From the NCBI GenBank assembly GCA_049515175.1, contig JBEKUI010000289.1:1-5379 (forward strand): a stretch of DNA of 5,379 nt. Direction: 5' to 3'. The notes beneath the pieces are model-generated. The model saw nothing but the letters and a program-made list of their open reading frames with translations, was not told the DNA's origin and ran no database searches. Shown here one piece after another: positions 1-4,627 of this stretch (positions are counted from its first letter, which is position 1; each line of letters opens with the position of its first letter). Both the position numbers and the translations under genes were made by a program. The stretch is from JACQNR01 sp049515175. Lineage in GTDB: Bacteria; Acidobacteriota; Terriglobia; UBA7540.

Positions 1-115
1 CCAGTGAGGAGAATTCCCGCGAGAATCCGCTGCGGAAGCGCTCGATGGAGGCCTCAGCGTTCGAGGGGTCGGCGGAAATGCGGATCAGGAGTTCTGCAGC
101 GTTGCTTGTCGGCAT
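1..115 (-). CDS. Phage tail tape measure protein, N-terminal fragment
   Basis: Only the first 38 codons are in the window; the rest lies beyond position 1. The protein begins MPTSNAAELLIRISAD and continues with an alanine- and glutamate-rich stretch ending near REFSSL. In tape measure proteins of long-tailed phages, a short '.ELLIRISAD.SNAEA.I..F' segment of this kind opens a long helical protein that sets tail length and is threaded through the tail tube. The ATG at 115 is used because the ATG at 126 meets a stop after two codons. No clear Shine-Dalgarno motif precedes it. It follows the two chaperone frames, exactly where a tape measure gene is expected. The identity rests on this short sequence plus gene order, so it is likely but not proven. 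Confidence 0.72.
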   Translation of the reverse strand, partial: MPTSNAAELLIRISADPSNAEASIERFRSGFSREFSSL

Positions 116-133
116 AATCAATCCATTTTTGGC

Positions 134-226
134 GCCGCCCTTTAGGGCGGCAGGGTCTCGTCGTGCCCGCCTGCAGGCGGGGGTGCCGGGCTGAAGCCCG
201 GCGCTACGTCGCCGGTCATAGACCGG
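134..226. repeat. Cluster of four consecutive palindromic hairpins
   Basis: Four near-perfect inverted repeats follow one another: GCCGCCC-TTTA-GGGCGGC (134-151), the 16-bp palindrome CCCGCCTGCAGGCGGG (166-181), GCCGGGCT-GA-AGCCCGGC (185-202) and CCGGTC-ATA-GACCGG (212-226 with flanks). The last two are each followed by GCTAC, so they look like repeated units of one dispersed family. The cluster fills the gap between the second chaperone frame and the tape measure gene and would be transcribed into the mRNA of the tail operon. It lacks the U-run of an intrinsic terminator. Confidence 0.85.
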
Positions 227-238
227 TGCTACAGCCCC

Positions 239-481
239 CTACCAGCGCTCCTCGCGTAGCCTTGGCACTTCGTCGCCGCGCTGCCCTTCTGGGGGGCTTG
301 GCGGGATTAAGCCCGGCGCGACTTCGCCGACCGCAACGCGTTCCTGTTCGAGCAGGCGCGCGGCGGCGGCGAGATCGAAGTCGAGCGCCAGCACGGGATC
401 GTCGAGTCCCGCGAGCCGGCTCGGGCGGCACCCGAACTTTGCCGCCGTGATCGCCACCAGCAGAAAATTCTCAGTGCGCAC
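239..481 (-). CDS. Second tail assembly chaperone frame (GT/T-like), overlapping the first
   Basis: The frame encodes about 80 residues from the GTG at 481, or 87 from the TTG at 502. GTG is preferred because GGAG (plus 489-492) lies 7 bases upstream; the TTG has its best purine-rich motif 17 bases away. The core is RTENFLLVAITAAKFG, then CRPSRL and a DFDLAAAARLLEQE helix. I do not recognise a named family. It overlaps the end of the upstream chaperone and directly precedes the tape measure gene, the position of the T part of lambda G/GT-type chaperone pairs, which fold and deliver tape measure during tail assembly. Its frame is +1 (equivalently -2) relative to the upstream gene, so it could be made by frameshifting or by separate initiation. 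The last 32 or so residues come from repeat-like DNA and look unlike a conserved domain. Confidence 0.6.
   Translation of the reverse strand: MRTENFLLVAITAAKFGCRPSRLAGLDDPVLALDFDLAAAARLLEQERVAVGEVAPGLIPPSPPEGQRGDEVPRLREERW
301..328. repeat. Degenerate copy of the GCCGGGCTTCAGCCCGGC-type palindrome inside a coding frame
   Basis: GCGGGATTAAGCCCGGCGCG followed by ACTTCGCC is an imperfect version of the palindrome at 185-202 (gccGGGcTgAAGCCCGGCGC) and is followed by similar CTTCGCCG flanking bases. It falls in the 3' part of the second chaperone frame and encodes its VGEVAPGLIPP segment. Confidence 0.6.
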
Positions 482-1025
482 AAAATCGCTCCAATCCGTC
501 AACGGACGGACTGGAAGGCTCCTCCTTCACGGAACTCGCCCCGGAAGTTCCCAGCGCCCGGCACGCCCACTCAAAGATGAACGCCCGATCCTCGGTCGGA
601 ATCTCGTCGAGGCGGATCTCTTCCGGGCCGTCGCCAATCGCCGGCTCGACGACGCTGGCCTCCACCAGCTGTGCCGCGAAGCGCGCCAGTTCCAGCACTT
701 CCTCGCGTGTCATTTCCACCCCAGCCTCGCTGCCGTCATTCCCGCCTAACCCGTCATTCCCGCGTAAGCGGGAATCCAGCGTGGGATCCCCGCTTTCGCG
801 GGGATGACCTGGGCGGGTTTCGCGGGGATGACCGTGCGACTCTCCCAGCGCCGCGGCGAGCAATCGCTGCGGGACGCGCCCGGCGAGAATCCATTCCAGC
901 GGGTCCGGCCGGGCGGCGAGAATTGTCGCGCCGCTGGGCAGCGTGAGTTCCTCGGCGCGCGAAGCGCGCGCCCGCCGCGAAGCAGCGCGCCAGCCGGCGG
1001 CGTTGGCAATTCCATTAGCCGGCAT
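471..1025 (-). CDS. Phage tail assembly chaperone with an in-frame repeat insertion
   Basis: The 184-residue product has two conserved-looking parts. Residues about 25-62 contain ELTLPSGATILAARPDPLEW and a ILAGRVPQRLLAAAL helix. Residues about 104-160 contain MTREEVLELARFAAQLV, SVVEP, EEIRLDEIPTEDRAFIFEWA. The pattern 'LPSG....RPDPL' followed by 'VV.P...D...EI...DR..I..WA' fits chaperones of HK97 gp13 type that act between tail tube and tape measure genes. Between the two parts lies a 33-residue insertion, HPRETRPG...RLRGNDGLGGNDG, encoded by a dispersed palindromic element. The start is well set: GGGAGGA lies 7 bases before the ATG. An internal ATG at 713 would give only the C-terminal half (81 residues). 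The gene begins 78 bases after the tail tube stop and overlaps the next frame at its 3' end. The family call is by pattern and gene order. Confidence 0.78.
   Translation of the reverse strand: MPANGIANAAGWRAASRRARASRAEELTLPSGATILAARPDPLEWILAGRVPQRLLAAALGESHGHPRETRPGHPRESGDPTLDSRLRGNDGLGGNDGSEAGVEMTREEVLELARFAAQLVEASVVEPAIGDGPEEIRLDEIPTEDRAFIFEWACRALGTSGASSVKEEPSSPSVDGLERFCAH
735..833. repeat. dRS3-like palindromic element with tandem partial copies, inserted in frame
   Basis: The full element (753-808) starts GTCATTCCC and ends GGGGATGAC. It holds two hairpins, ATTCCCGC-GTAA-GCGGGAAT (756-775) and ATCCCCGC-TTTC-GCGGGGAT (786-805). The first fits exactly the ATTCCC-N8-GGGAAT pattern known as dRS3 in Neisseria and seen in many other bacteria. 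On the left, 733-750 duplicates 751-768 (18-bp period, 16 of 18 matching). On the right, 810-833 duplicates 786-809 (24-bp period, last 16 bases identical). The whole 735-833 block is 99 bp, so the host reading frame is kept. Confidence 0.9.
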
Positions 1026-1032
1026 GACCGAC

Positions 1033-1039
1033 TCCTCCC
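1033..1039 (-). promoter_or_regulatory. Ribosome binding site of the tail chaperone gene
   Basis: GGGAGGA on the minus strand, 7 bases before the ATG at 1025. It is a strong Shine-Dalgarno match and fixes the chaperone start. Confidence 0.85.
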
Positions 1040-1103
1040 GTTAAGCGACTTCGCGATGGGGCGGTTTGATTCACTCAATCACCCGATCGCTCAATCCGCC
1101 AAA

Positions 1104-1703
1104 CTACGTCTGGCGGTAAAGCTTCCCCACCTGGTCACCCGCGGCACGCGAGGGATCAGCGAGGCCCTCAAACTTCACCTTGTAAGTGGTCTCCTTGCCG
1201 CGCTGGAAGGGGAGTTGGACCGCCTCCGCCTGGTACGCCGAATAGAGCTGGCTGACGACGAATTTTCCCGTCGCGTCGCGCCGCGGCGAGATGACGGCGA
1301 CGGATGTCTTGGGAATGGCCATCGTCCCGCCGAAGGAGATCTCCTCGAAAGCCTGCGCGCCAGCGGGGAGTCCTGTGTCTGTCCCCGTCGTGTAGGAGCC
1401 GTTGACGATGAAGTTCTTGAGCTTGGCGAGGTCCGATTCCTTGAGTGTGACCTCGACCGAGGCCGCTTCGCCCGTCATCACCACGTCGATGGGCGCGGCG
1501 ACCTGGTCGGCGCCGACGGCTTCGAGCTTGGGTGAGAGCAGCACCGTCGCGGCGCCCTCCGTCGCTCCGGCGAAGATGGGCGAGCCGGCGGTCGGATCGC
1601 CCGCGGAATTGATGACGAGCCGGCTGCCGCTGGCGGGCACGCTGACGCTCAACCACAGCTTGCCCGGCCCCTGATGAATTTTCGTTGCATCAACACTTGG
1701 CAT
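1104..1703 (-). CDS. Phage major tail (tail tube) protein
   Basis: This is a 199-residue protein beginning MPSVDATKIHQGPGKLWLSV. Visible landmarks are 'HQGPGKLWL' near residue 10, a 'DPTAGSPIFAGATEGA' loop, 'GSYTTGTDTG' in the middle and a C-terminal 'TTYKVKFEGLADPSRAAGDQ'. This layout is familiar from tail tube proteins of siphophages and prophages, which form stacked rings around the tape measure. The ATG at 1703 is chosen because GGAGG lies 5 bases upstream. The frame stays open to an ATG at 1886, but that extension translates repeat DNA (residues such as FQFRFLNSQFRVS) and has no comparable binding site. It precedes the chaperone gene by 78 bases. Family assignment is from remembered sequence pattern and synteny; no enzymatic role is expected. 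Confidence 0.82.
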   Translation of the reverse strand: MPSVDATKIHQGPGKLWLSVSVPASGSRLVINSAGDPTAGSPIFAGATEGAATVLLSPKLEAVGADQVAAPIDVVMTGEAASVEVTLKESDLAKLKNFIVNGSYTTGTDTGLPAGAQAFEEISFGGTMAIPKTSVAVISPRRDATGKFVVSQLYSAYQAEAVQLPFQRGKETTYKVKFEGLADPSRAAGDQVGKLYRQT

Positions 1704-1708
1704 GTTTT

Positions 1709-1713
1709 CCTCC
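1709..1713 (-). promoter_or_regulatory. Ribosome binding site of the tail tube gene
   Basis: GGAGG on the minus strand with 5 bases to the ATG at 1703. It decides against the longer start at 1886. Confidence 0.88.
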
Positions 1714-1718
1714 GAAAT

Positions 1719-1781
1719 TCGAAACTGGAAAATCGAAACTCGAAACTGGGAATTCAAGAATCGAAACTGGAAACTCGCCTT
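1719..1781. repeat. Heptanucleotide array, TCGAAAC/TGGAAAC family, with inverted partner
   Basis: Nine consecutive 7-bp steps can be read on the plus strand: TCGAAAC, TGGAAAA, TCGAAAC, TCGAAAC, TGGGAAT, TCAAGAA, TCGAAAC, TGGAAAC, TCGCCTT. An inverted, related segment (GTTTCTAGTTTC, 1789-1800) pairs with GAAACTGGAAAC at 1763-1774 across a 14-base loop, giving a 12-bp stem with one G-T pair. The array lies in the leader of the tail tube gene, just upstream of its ribosome binding site. Confidence 0.85.
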
Positions 1782-1963
1782 GCCTCCAGTTTCTAGTTTC
1801 CCGATTCCTCCCAGCACCTCCCGCCGGGATTTCCACCACGTGCTCGGCCGATGGGAGCACCGAATGCCACGGCGTGAGCCGAGCATCCCCGATCCCTATA
1901 ACCTGAATCCCTCCCTACCGAATCGTCGCCCCGCCGCTCCGCGTGATGCCACGTCAATTCGGC
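1782..1963. other. Intergenic remainder upstream of the tail tube gene; no confident gene
   Basis: This stretch, with the heptamer array next to it, makes up the 260-bp gap between the second LamG-like gene and the tail tube gene. On the minus strand an ATG at 1967 overlaps the preceding stop (ATGA) and opens a 23-codon arginine-rich frame (MSRIDVASRGAAGRRFG..., stop at 1896). A second frame is open from 1914 to a stop at 1690 (includes ARLTPWHSVLPSAEHVVEIP) but has no ATG and no binding site. An 8-bp inverted repeat, TGCTCGGC/GCCGAGCA, lies at about 1842-1884. Remnants of a decayed gene are possible; no function can be assigned. Confidence 0.4.
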
Positions 1964-3088
1964 TCATGGTCCGATGTAATGGTCTGAAACCACCACGTCG
2001 TCAAAGTAGCGCAGCTCGTCGAGATGCCCGCTCGCGCCCTCTTCTTGTGCCTGGTCGCCAAACATGACAAGCCCGATGTTGCTGTCGGTGACATGGCGAA
2101 CCTCGAAAGCGTCGTTCTCTCCCCATAGGGCGGTGGATTGCCCATAGGGAGTGACCCAAAGACGAAACACTCCGTTCGCTGTGCCGGGTGGTGCGTTCAT
2201 CTGCTCTTCCAGTTCCAAGCAGTACCAAGTGTCGTAACCGAGCTTGTTCGTGGTGATGAAAGCATTCTGCTGGGCGAGGCCGTCGCCCTGATTGCCGTAG
2301 CGCAAGGTCATTCCCGTGCCGTCGGTATCTTCGGCAACCAGCAGCCCCTCCCAGGTACTCGGGTCGCCATTGAACTGCGAACCGTTCGACCGCATCAACT
2401 TGCGCAGCGCCGGCTTGACGCCGCCGGTCTCTGGAGTCTTGAAGTACACCCAGGCGTGCTTGAAGATGTGAAGTCCGATGCCGCTGGTCTCATTGGGCCA
2501 GCGAAGGAACTCCTTCGTCTGCGAGTTGCTACAGCCGGAAAATGATCCCGGATAGCTGCCTAGATTTCCGATGCCGCCCACCGGCTCCGTCCAACCCGTG
2601 CCAATGCTGATCGGAACGGAGTTCTGTTTTTTCAGGTTGGCGTCCCCGGTCGAGCTTCCGGCATAAACGTCGTAGTAGTAAAAGCCCTCGGCAGCCGCGG
2701 GAGACACCACAGTCAGAAGGTTGTTGGCGGAAACGGCATAGTTCGCCTCATTCGAGTAGAGACGATTCGTCCAGCCGGTCGGCGTGTTGGGCCAAACCAA
2801 AACCTCTTTCACATAGACGGTATGCGCTCCCAGCGAGCCGCCCGAAGTCTGGCCGAGCGAAGGCGTGCCATGCGGAGAACTCAGGCTCCCGCAGGTCGTA
2901 AAGTGCGCCCGCAGGGAATAGGTGCCACCATGCGCAAGCTCGCTGGTCACGGCATAGGAGAAGTTGACGGCATCCTTCCACACAAAGCCGTGGCCATCGC
3001 TATCCCAGGCATTGAAGTTGCCTGACTCGAAATCGTCAGAGAAGAAGGTTGTGCCGCTGGACGGCGCCGTGGAGACGTGGCCGCTCAA
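1964..3088 (-). CDS. LamG/concanavalin-like beta-sandwich protein, 5' end out of frame with its signal peptide
   Basis: From the TTG at 3088 this frame encodes 374 residues. It opens with a 'FFSDDFESGNFNAWDSDG' motif and 'HGGTYSLRAHF', then has aromatic-rich strands, 'YDTWYCLELEEQMN', 'NGVFRLWVTPYG' and a final 'YFDDVVVSDHYIGP'. This order (DDFESG, GTYS.R, WY..E, G..RLW, DDVVVS) is typical of LamG/polysaccharide-lyase-like jelly-roll proteins. Such folds often bind glycans, but no catalytic set is evident. The TTG is unlikely to be the real start: the same frame is open upstream and reads SYFLLPTSSSAQQVALSGKY, a signal-peptide end with a likely cut after SSAQ. No ATG or GTG start occurs there, whereas a well-formed signal peptide starts at the ATG at 3207 in another frame. 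The gene is therefore frameshifted or switchable at the heptamer array 3129-3156. It follows the other LamG-like gene and precedes the tail genes. Confidence 0.7.
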   Translation of the reverse strand: MSGHVSTAPSSGTTFFSDDFESGNFNAWDSDGHGFVWKDAVNFSYAVTSELAHGGTYSLRAHFTTCGSLSSPHGTPSLGQTSGGSLGAHTVYVKEVLVWPNTPTGWTNRLYSNEANYAVSANNLLTVVSPAAAEGFYYYDVYAGSSTGDANLKKQNSVPISIGTGWTEPVGGIGNLGSYPGSFSGCSNSQTKEFLRWPNETSGIGLHIFKHAWVYFKTPETGGVKPALRKLMRSNGSQFNGDPSTWEGLLVAEDTDGTGMTLRYGNQGDGLAQQNAFITTNKLGYDTWYCLELEEQMNAPPGTANGVFRLWVTPYGQSTALWGENDAFEVRHVTDSNIGLVMFGDQAQEEGASGHLDELRYFDDVVVSDHYIGP

Positions 3089-3128
3089 GGAGTACTTCCC
3101 GGAGAGCGCGACTTGCTGGGCGGACGAG

Positions 3129-3156
3129 GAAGTAGGAAGTAGGAAATAGGAAGCAG
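3129..3156. repeat. Heptanucleotide array GAAGTAG x4 inside a signal-peptide region
   Basis: Plus-strand units are GAAGTAG, GAAGTAG, GAAATAG and GAAGCAG. In minus orientation the array encodes SYFLLP in two different phases. Since 7 is not a multiple of 3, a change of one unit moves the reading frame. Confidence 0.9.
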
Positions 3157-3166
3157 AGCCAGGACA

Positions 3167-3194
3167 ATGATGAACGATGAACGCGGAATGATGA
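3167..3194. repeat. Heptanucleotide array ATGATGA/ACGATGA family
   Basis: Four 7-bp units: ATGATGA, ACGATGA, ACGCGGA, ATGATGA. On the minus strand they encode LIIPRSSFII, the first half of the hydrophobic signal peptide starting at 3207. Confidence 0.85.
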
Positions 3195-3219
3195 GCGGTC
3201 TTTTCATTGTCTTTCCCCG

Positions 3220-3247
3220 ACTTCCCACTTCCTACTTCCCACTTCCG
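3220..3247. repeat. Heptanucleotide array ACTTCCC x4 in the intergenic leader
   Basis: Units are ACTTCCC, ACTTCCT, ACTTCCC, ACTTCCG. They fill most of the gap between the stop of the upstream gene (3272) and the ATG at 3207. On the mRNA strand they are purine-rich (GGAAGT), resembling repeated Shine-Dalgarno-like motifs. Confidence 0.88.
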
Positions 3248-3271
3248 TTCTTCCCCTCCCGAGTCCCGATT

Positions 3272-4627
3272 TCATTGCAGCGTCACCCCACCCGTCAGCG
3301 TCACTCCACCAGTGATCGAGAGGCTGGTCGAGCTGGCTGGCGCTTCGATCCATTCAACGTTGGCCCAGATCGCCGAAAACCTTTTTACTTCGGTTGCCAG
3401 AACTCCCTGGCAACCCACGTCGAAGGAATCAAGGTTGGCCTTGGTGTGCGCGGCGGCATTGAACACTAGATGTTCGCTGCTTTGCAGGATTTCCCACCCA
3501 TTCATGTTGACTGTAATGTCCGGGCCTTCCGTGGCATTCCCGCCTTCATCCCAGAGGCGCAACTTCATAGTGCGCGGCGTGGTGCTGTCGCCACCCACGC
3601 GAGCGTAGACATCCACGGCGATGATGTCCGCGCTGCTGGGAACTTCCGCGCCGAGGTTCGTAAGGTTCAAGCGGTCATAGTTGGTGTTTCCGCTGTCCTC
3701 GATGTAGGTCGTCGCATCGTCCGGCGTGCCGGGGAGGTCATCGAGACAATCGTAATGCCCGTTTCCAGTGCAGCCAGTACTGGAAGCGAACCCTTGGGTC
3801 ACGTTCGCGTTCGGCTTGAGCAGGAAAGTCTTTCCGGGGCCGGGGTAGCCATTGAACGGAGCGGATCCGGCCTCGTCGTTGATGGCGATGTCGTCAAAGG
3901 AAACGGTATAGCCGCCCGTCGGCGCGGCCGTGATATTCGAGAAACTAAAGATTCCGATGTTGGTTGGAAGGGTATCTTCGCCGGTGATGGAAAGGGTTTC
4001 AGTCGCCGTCGTACTGTCGCCCGTGAACAGCTTGAGTTCAAAGGAGCCATTGGGCGAATCTGCGATGACGTGCTTCACCTCGATGCGATACCAGGTGGCG
4101 GTTGAGATCGTGGCGGTGGAGGTCTGCGTGGTCGTGGATAGGATGTTATGCAAGACCACATGCGCAGAGGAATCCACCTCGACCGAGAGCGCGTCCGTGC
4201 TGCCGCCGGAACGGTCACGCAGTAGTTCTATCGTGCCTGCCGGAAGCGAAGTGAAGTTGACGTAGAACCTGAAATAGAGAGTTCCCGAGGTCTTGGTAGA
4301 TGCCAAGGTGAGCCGAAACCAGCGGGAGTTGCCAGTGGCATTGGCCGACTGAAAGGCGTAGGTCCCAGAATGGACCGGCGAGGTGACGATGGTAGGACCA
4401 TTGTTGGAGGTCCACATCGTGGCCGTGTAATTGTTCTCCTCCGCCCCGGTGGTCAGCAGGCGATTCGCGTGAGCAGGAGTGGCGAGAAAGAGCAAGAGCG
4501 GAAGTAGGAAGTAGGAAGTAGCGAATAGGGGGAGGACCATTTTGGATTTTAGATTTTGGATTTTAGATTGCATCCTTACTCCCCACTTCCTGCTTCCTAT
4601 TTCCCACTTCCGTTCTTCTCTTTTCAT
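3272..4627 (-). CDS. Exported two-domain LamG/concanavalin-like and phage-structural-like protein
   Basis: This 451-residue protein starts at the ATG at 4627, which has GAGGTG 5 bases upstream and overlaps the previous stop as ATGA. Residues 1-30 (KREERKWEIGSRKWG, QSKIQNLKSK) are basic and repeat-encoded. Residues about 31-55, MVLPLFATSYFLLPLLLFL then ATPAHA, form a signal peptide with a likely cut before NRLLTTG. Next comes a jelly-roll domain ('GTYAFQSAN', 'LYFRFYVNF', 'WYRIEVKH', 'VSFDDIAIND', to about residue 245). A second domain has 'TYIEDSGNTNYDRLNL', 'IIAVDVYARVG' and 'FSAIWANVEWIEAP', resembling accessory virion proteins of siphophages, from memory. It ends with TGGVTL twice. In-frame ATGs at 4573 (GGGGAG 5 bases upstream) and 4540 are alternative starts; 4573 gives the most typical signal peptide. 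Glycan binding or surface display is possible; no catalytic motif was recognised. Confidence 0.75.
   Translation of the reverse strand: MKREERKWEIGSRKWGVRMQSKIQNLKSKMVLPLFATSYFLLPLLLFLATPAHANRLLTTGAEENNYTATMWTSNNGPTIVTSPVHSGTYAFQSANATGNSRWFRLTLASTKTSGTLYFRFYVNFTSLPAGTIELLRDRSGGSTDALSVEVDSSAHVVLHNILSTTTQTSTATISTATWYRIEVKHVIADSPNGSFELKLFTGDSTTATETLSITGEDTLPTNIGIFSFSNITAAPTGGYTVSFDDIAINDEAGSAPFNGYPGPGKTFLLKPNANVTQGFASSTGCTGNGHYDCLDDLPGTPDDATTYIEDSGNTNYDRLNLTNLGAEVPSSADIIAVDVYARVGGDSTTPRTMKLRLWDEGGNATEGPDITVNMNGWEILQSSEHLVFNAAAHTKANLDSFDVGCQGVLATEVKRFSAIWANVEWIEAPASSTSLSITGGVTLTGGVTLQ
3278..3313 (-). repeat. 18-bp tandem duplication encoding TGGVTL twice
   Basis: The last residues before the stop are TGGVTLTGGVTLQ. 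The two 18-bp units (3278-3295 and 3296-3313) keep frame and form the extreme C-terminus of the exported protein. Confidence 0.8.
4501..4528. repeat. Heptanucleotide array GAAGTAG x3 plus degenerate unit, encoding the signal-peptide core
   Basis: GAAGTAG occurs three times exactly (4501-4521), then CGAATAG. Read on the minus strand in the frame of the exported protein it gives LFATSYFLLP, the first part of the hydrophobic core of the signal peptide. Confidence 0.92.
4539..4573. repeat. Heptanucleotide array ATTTTGG/ATTTTAG
   Basis: Units are ATTTTGG, ATTTTAG, ATTTTGG, ATTTTAG, then ATTGCAT. The 14-bp pair is perfectly duplicated. On the minus strand it encodes MQSKIQNLKSKM, the lysine-rich n-region of the exported protein, and carries two of its possible ATG starts. 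Confidence 0.92.
4578..4619. repeat. Heptanucleotide array ACTTCCT/ATTTCCC family at the start codon
   Basis: Units are ACTCCCC, ACTTCCT, GCTTCCT, ATTTCCC, ACTTCCG, TTCTTCT. The array begins 5 bases inside the coding region of the exported protein and encodes its REERKWEIGSRKWGV segment. The mRNA strand resembles the array at 3220-3247 (shared GAAGAACGGAAGTGGGAA). Confidence 0.88.

Larger units (their letters stand above)
3085..3207 (-). other. Detached signal-peptide leader frame of the LamG-like gene
   Basis: The ATG at 3207 opens a 40-codon frame starting MKRPLIIPRSSFIIVLALLP, then ISYFLLP, then a proline/serine/arginine tail, ending at TGA 3085-3087. The first 27 residues have a basic start and a long hydrophobic core, as in Sec signal peptides. 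The frame then leaves the correct phase inside the 7-bp array at 3129-3156, while the neighbouring frame continues with PTSSSAQQVAL into the large LamG-like protein. GGGGAAAG lies about 5 bases upstream as a modest ribosome binding site. This is probably the real 5' end of that gene. Confidence 0.68.

Noticed and set aside
134..226. Intrinsic terminator upstream of the tape measure gene
   Set aside because: Strong hairpins exist but none is followed by a T-run on the transcribed strand, and a stop here would cut off the tape measure gene.
753..808. Insertion sequence or transposon end
   Set aside because: The element is short, has no transposase and no target duplication that I can see; it fits a small dispersed palindromic repeat.
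134..833. CRISPR array
   Set aside because: The palindromes are of different sequence and lack regular spacing with unique spacers.
1081..1103. Heptamer-like GATTGAG repeats between the tail tube and chaperone genes
   Set aside because: GATTGAG recurs twice in the 78-base gap, but the spacing is irregular and too short to call an array.
804..1535. 243-codon open frame on the plus strand
   Set aside because: It lies opposite the tail chaperone and tail tube genes, has no ribosome binding site, and its translation is arginine/leucine-rich without any motif. It is a shadow frame.
1704..1886. N-terminal extension of the tail tube protein to an ATG at 1886
   Set aside because: The extension translates the heptamer array and there is a strong ribosome binding site at 1709-1713 for the shorter start.
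3470..4105. 211-codon open frame on the plus strand
   Set aside because: It is antisense to the exported LamG-like protein, whose translation has clear domain motifs and a signal peptide. No independent support.
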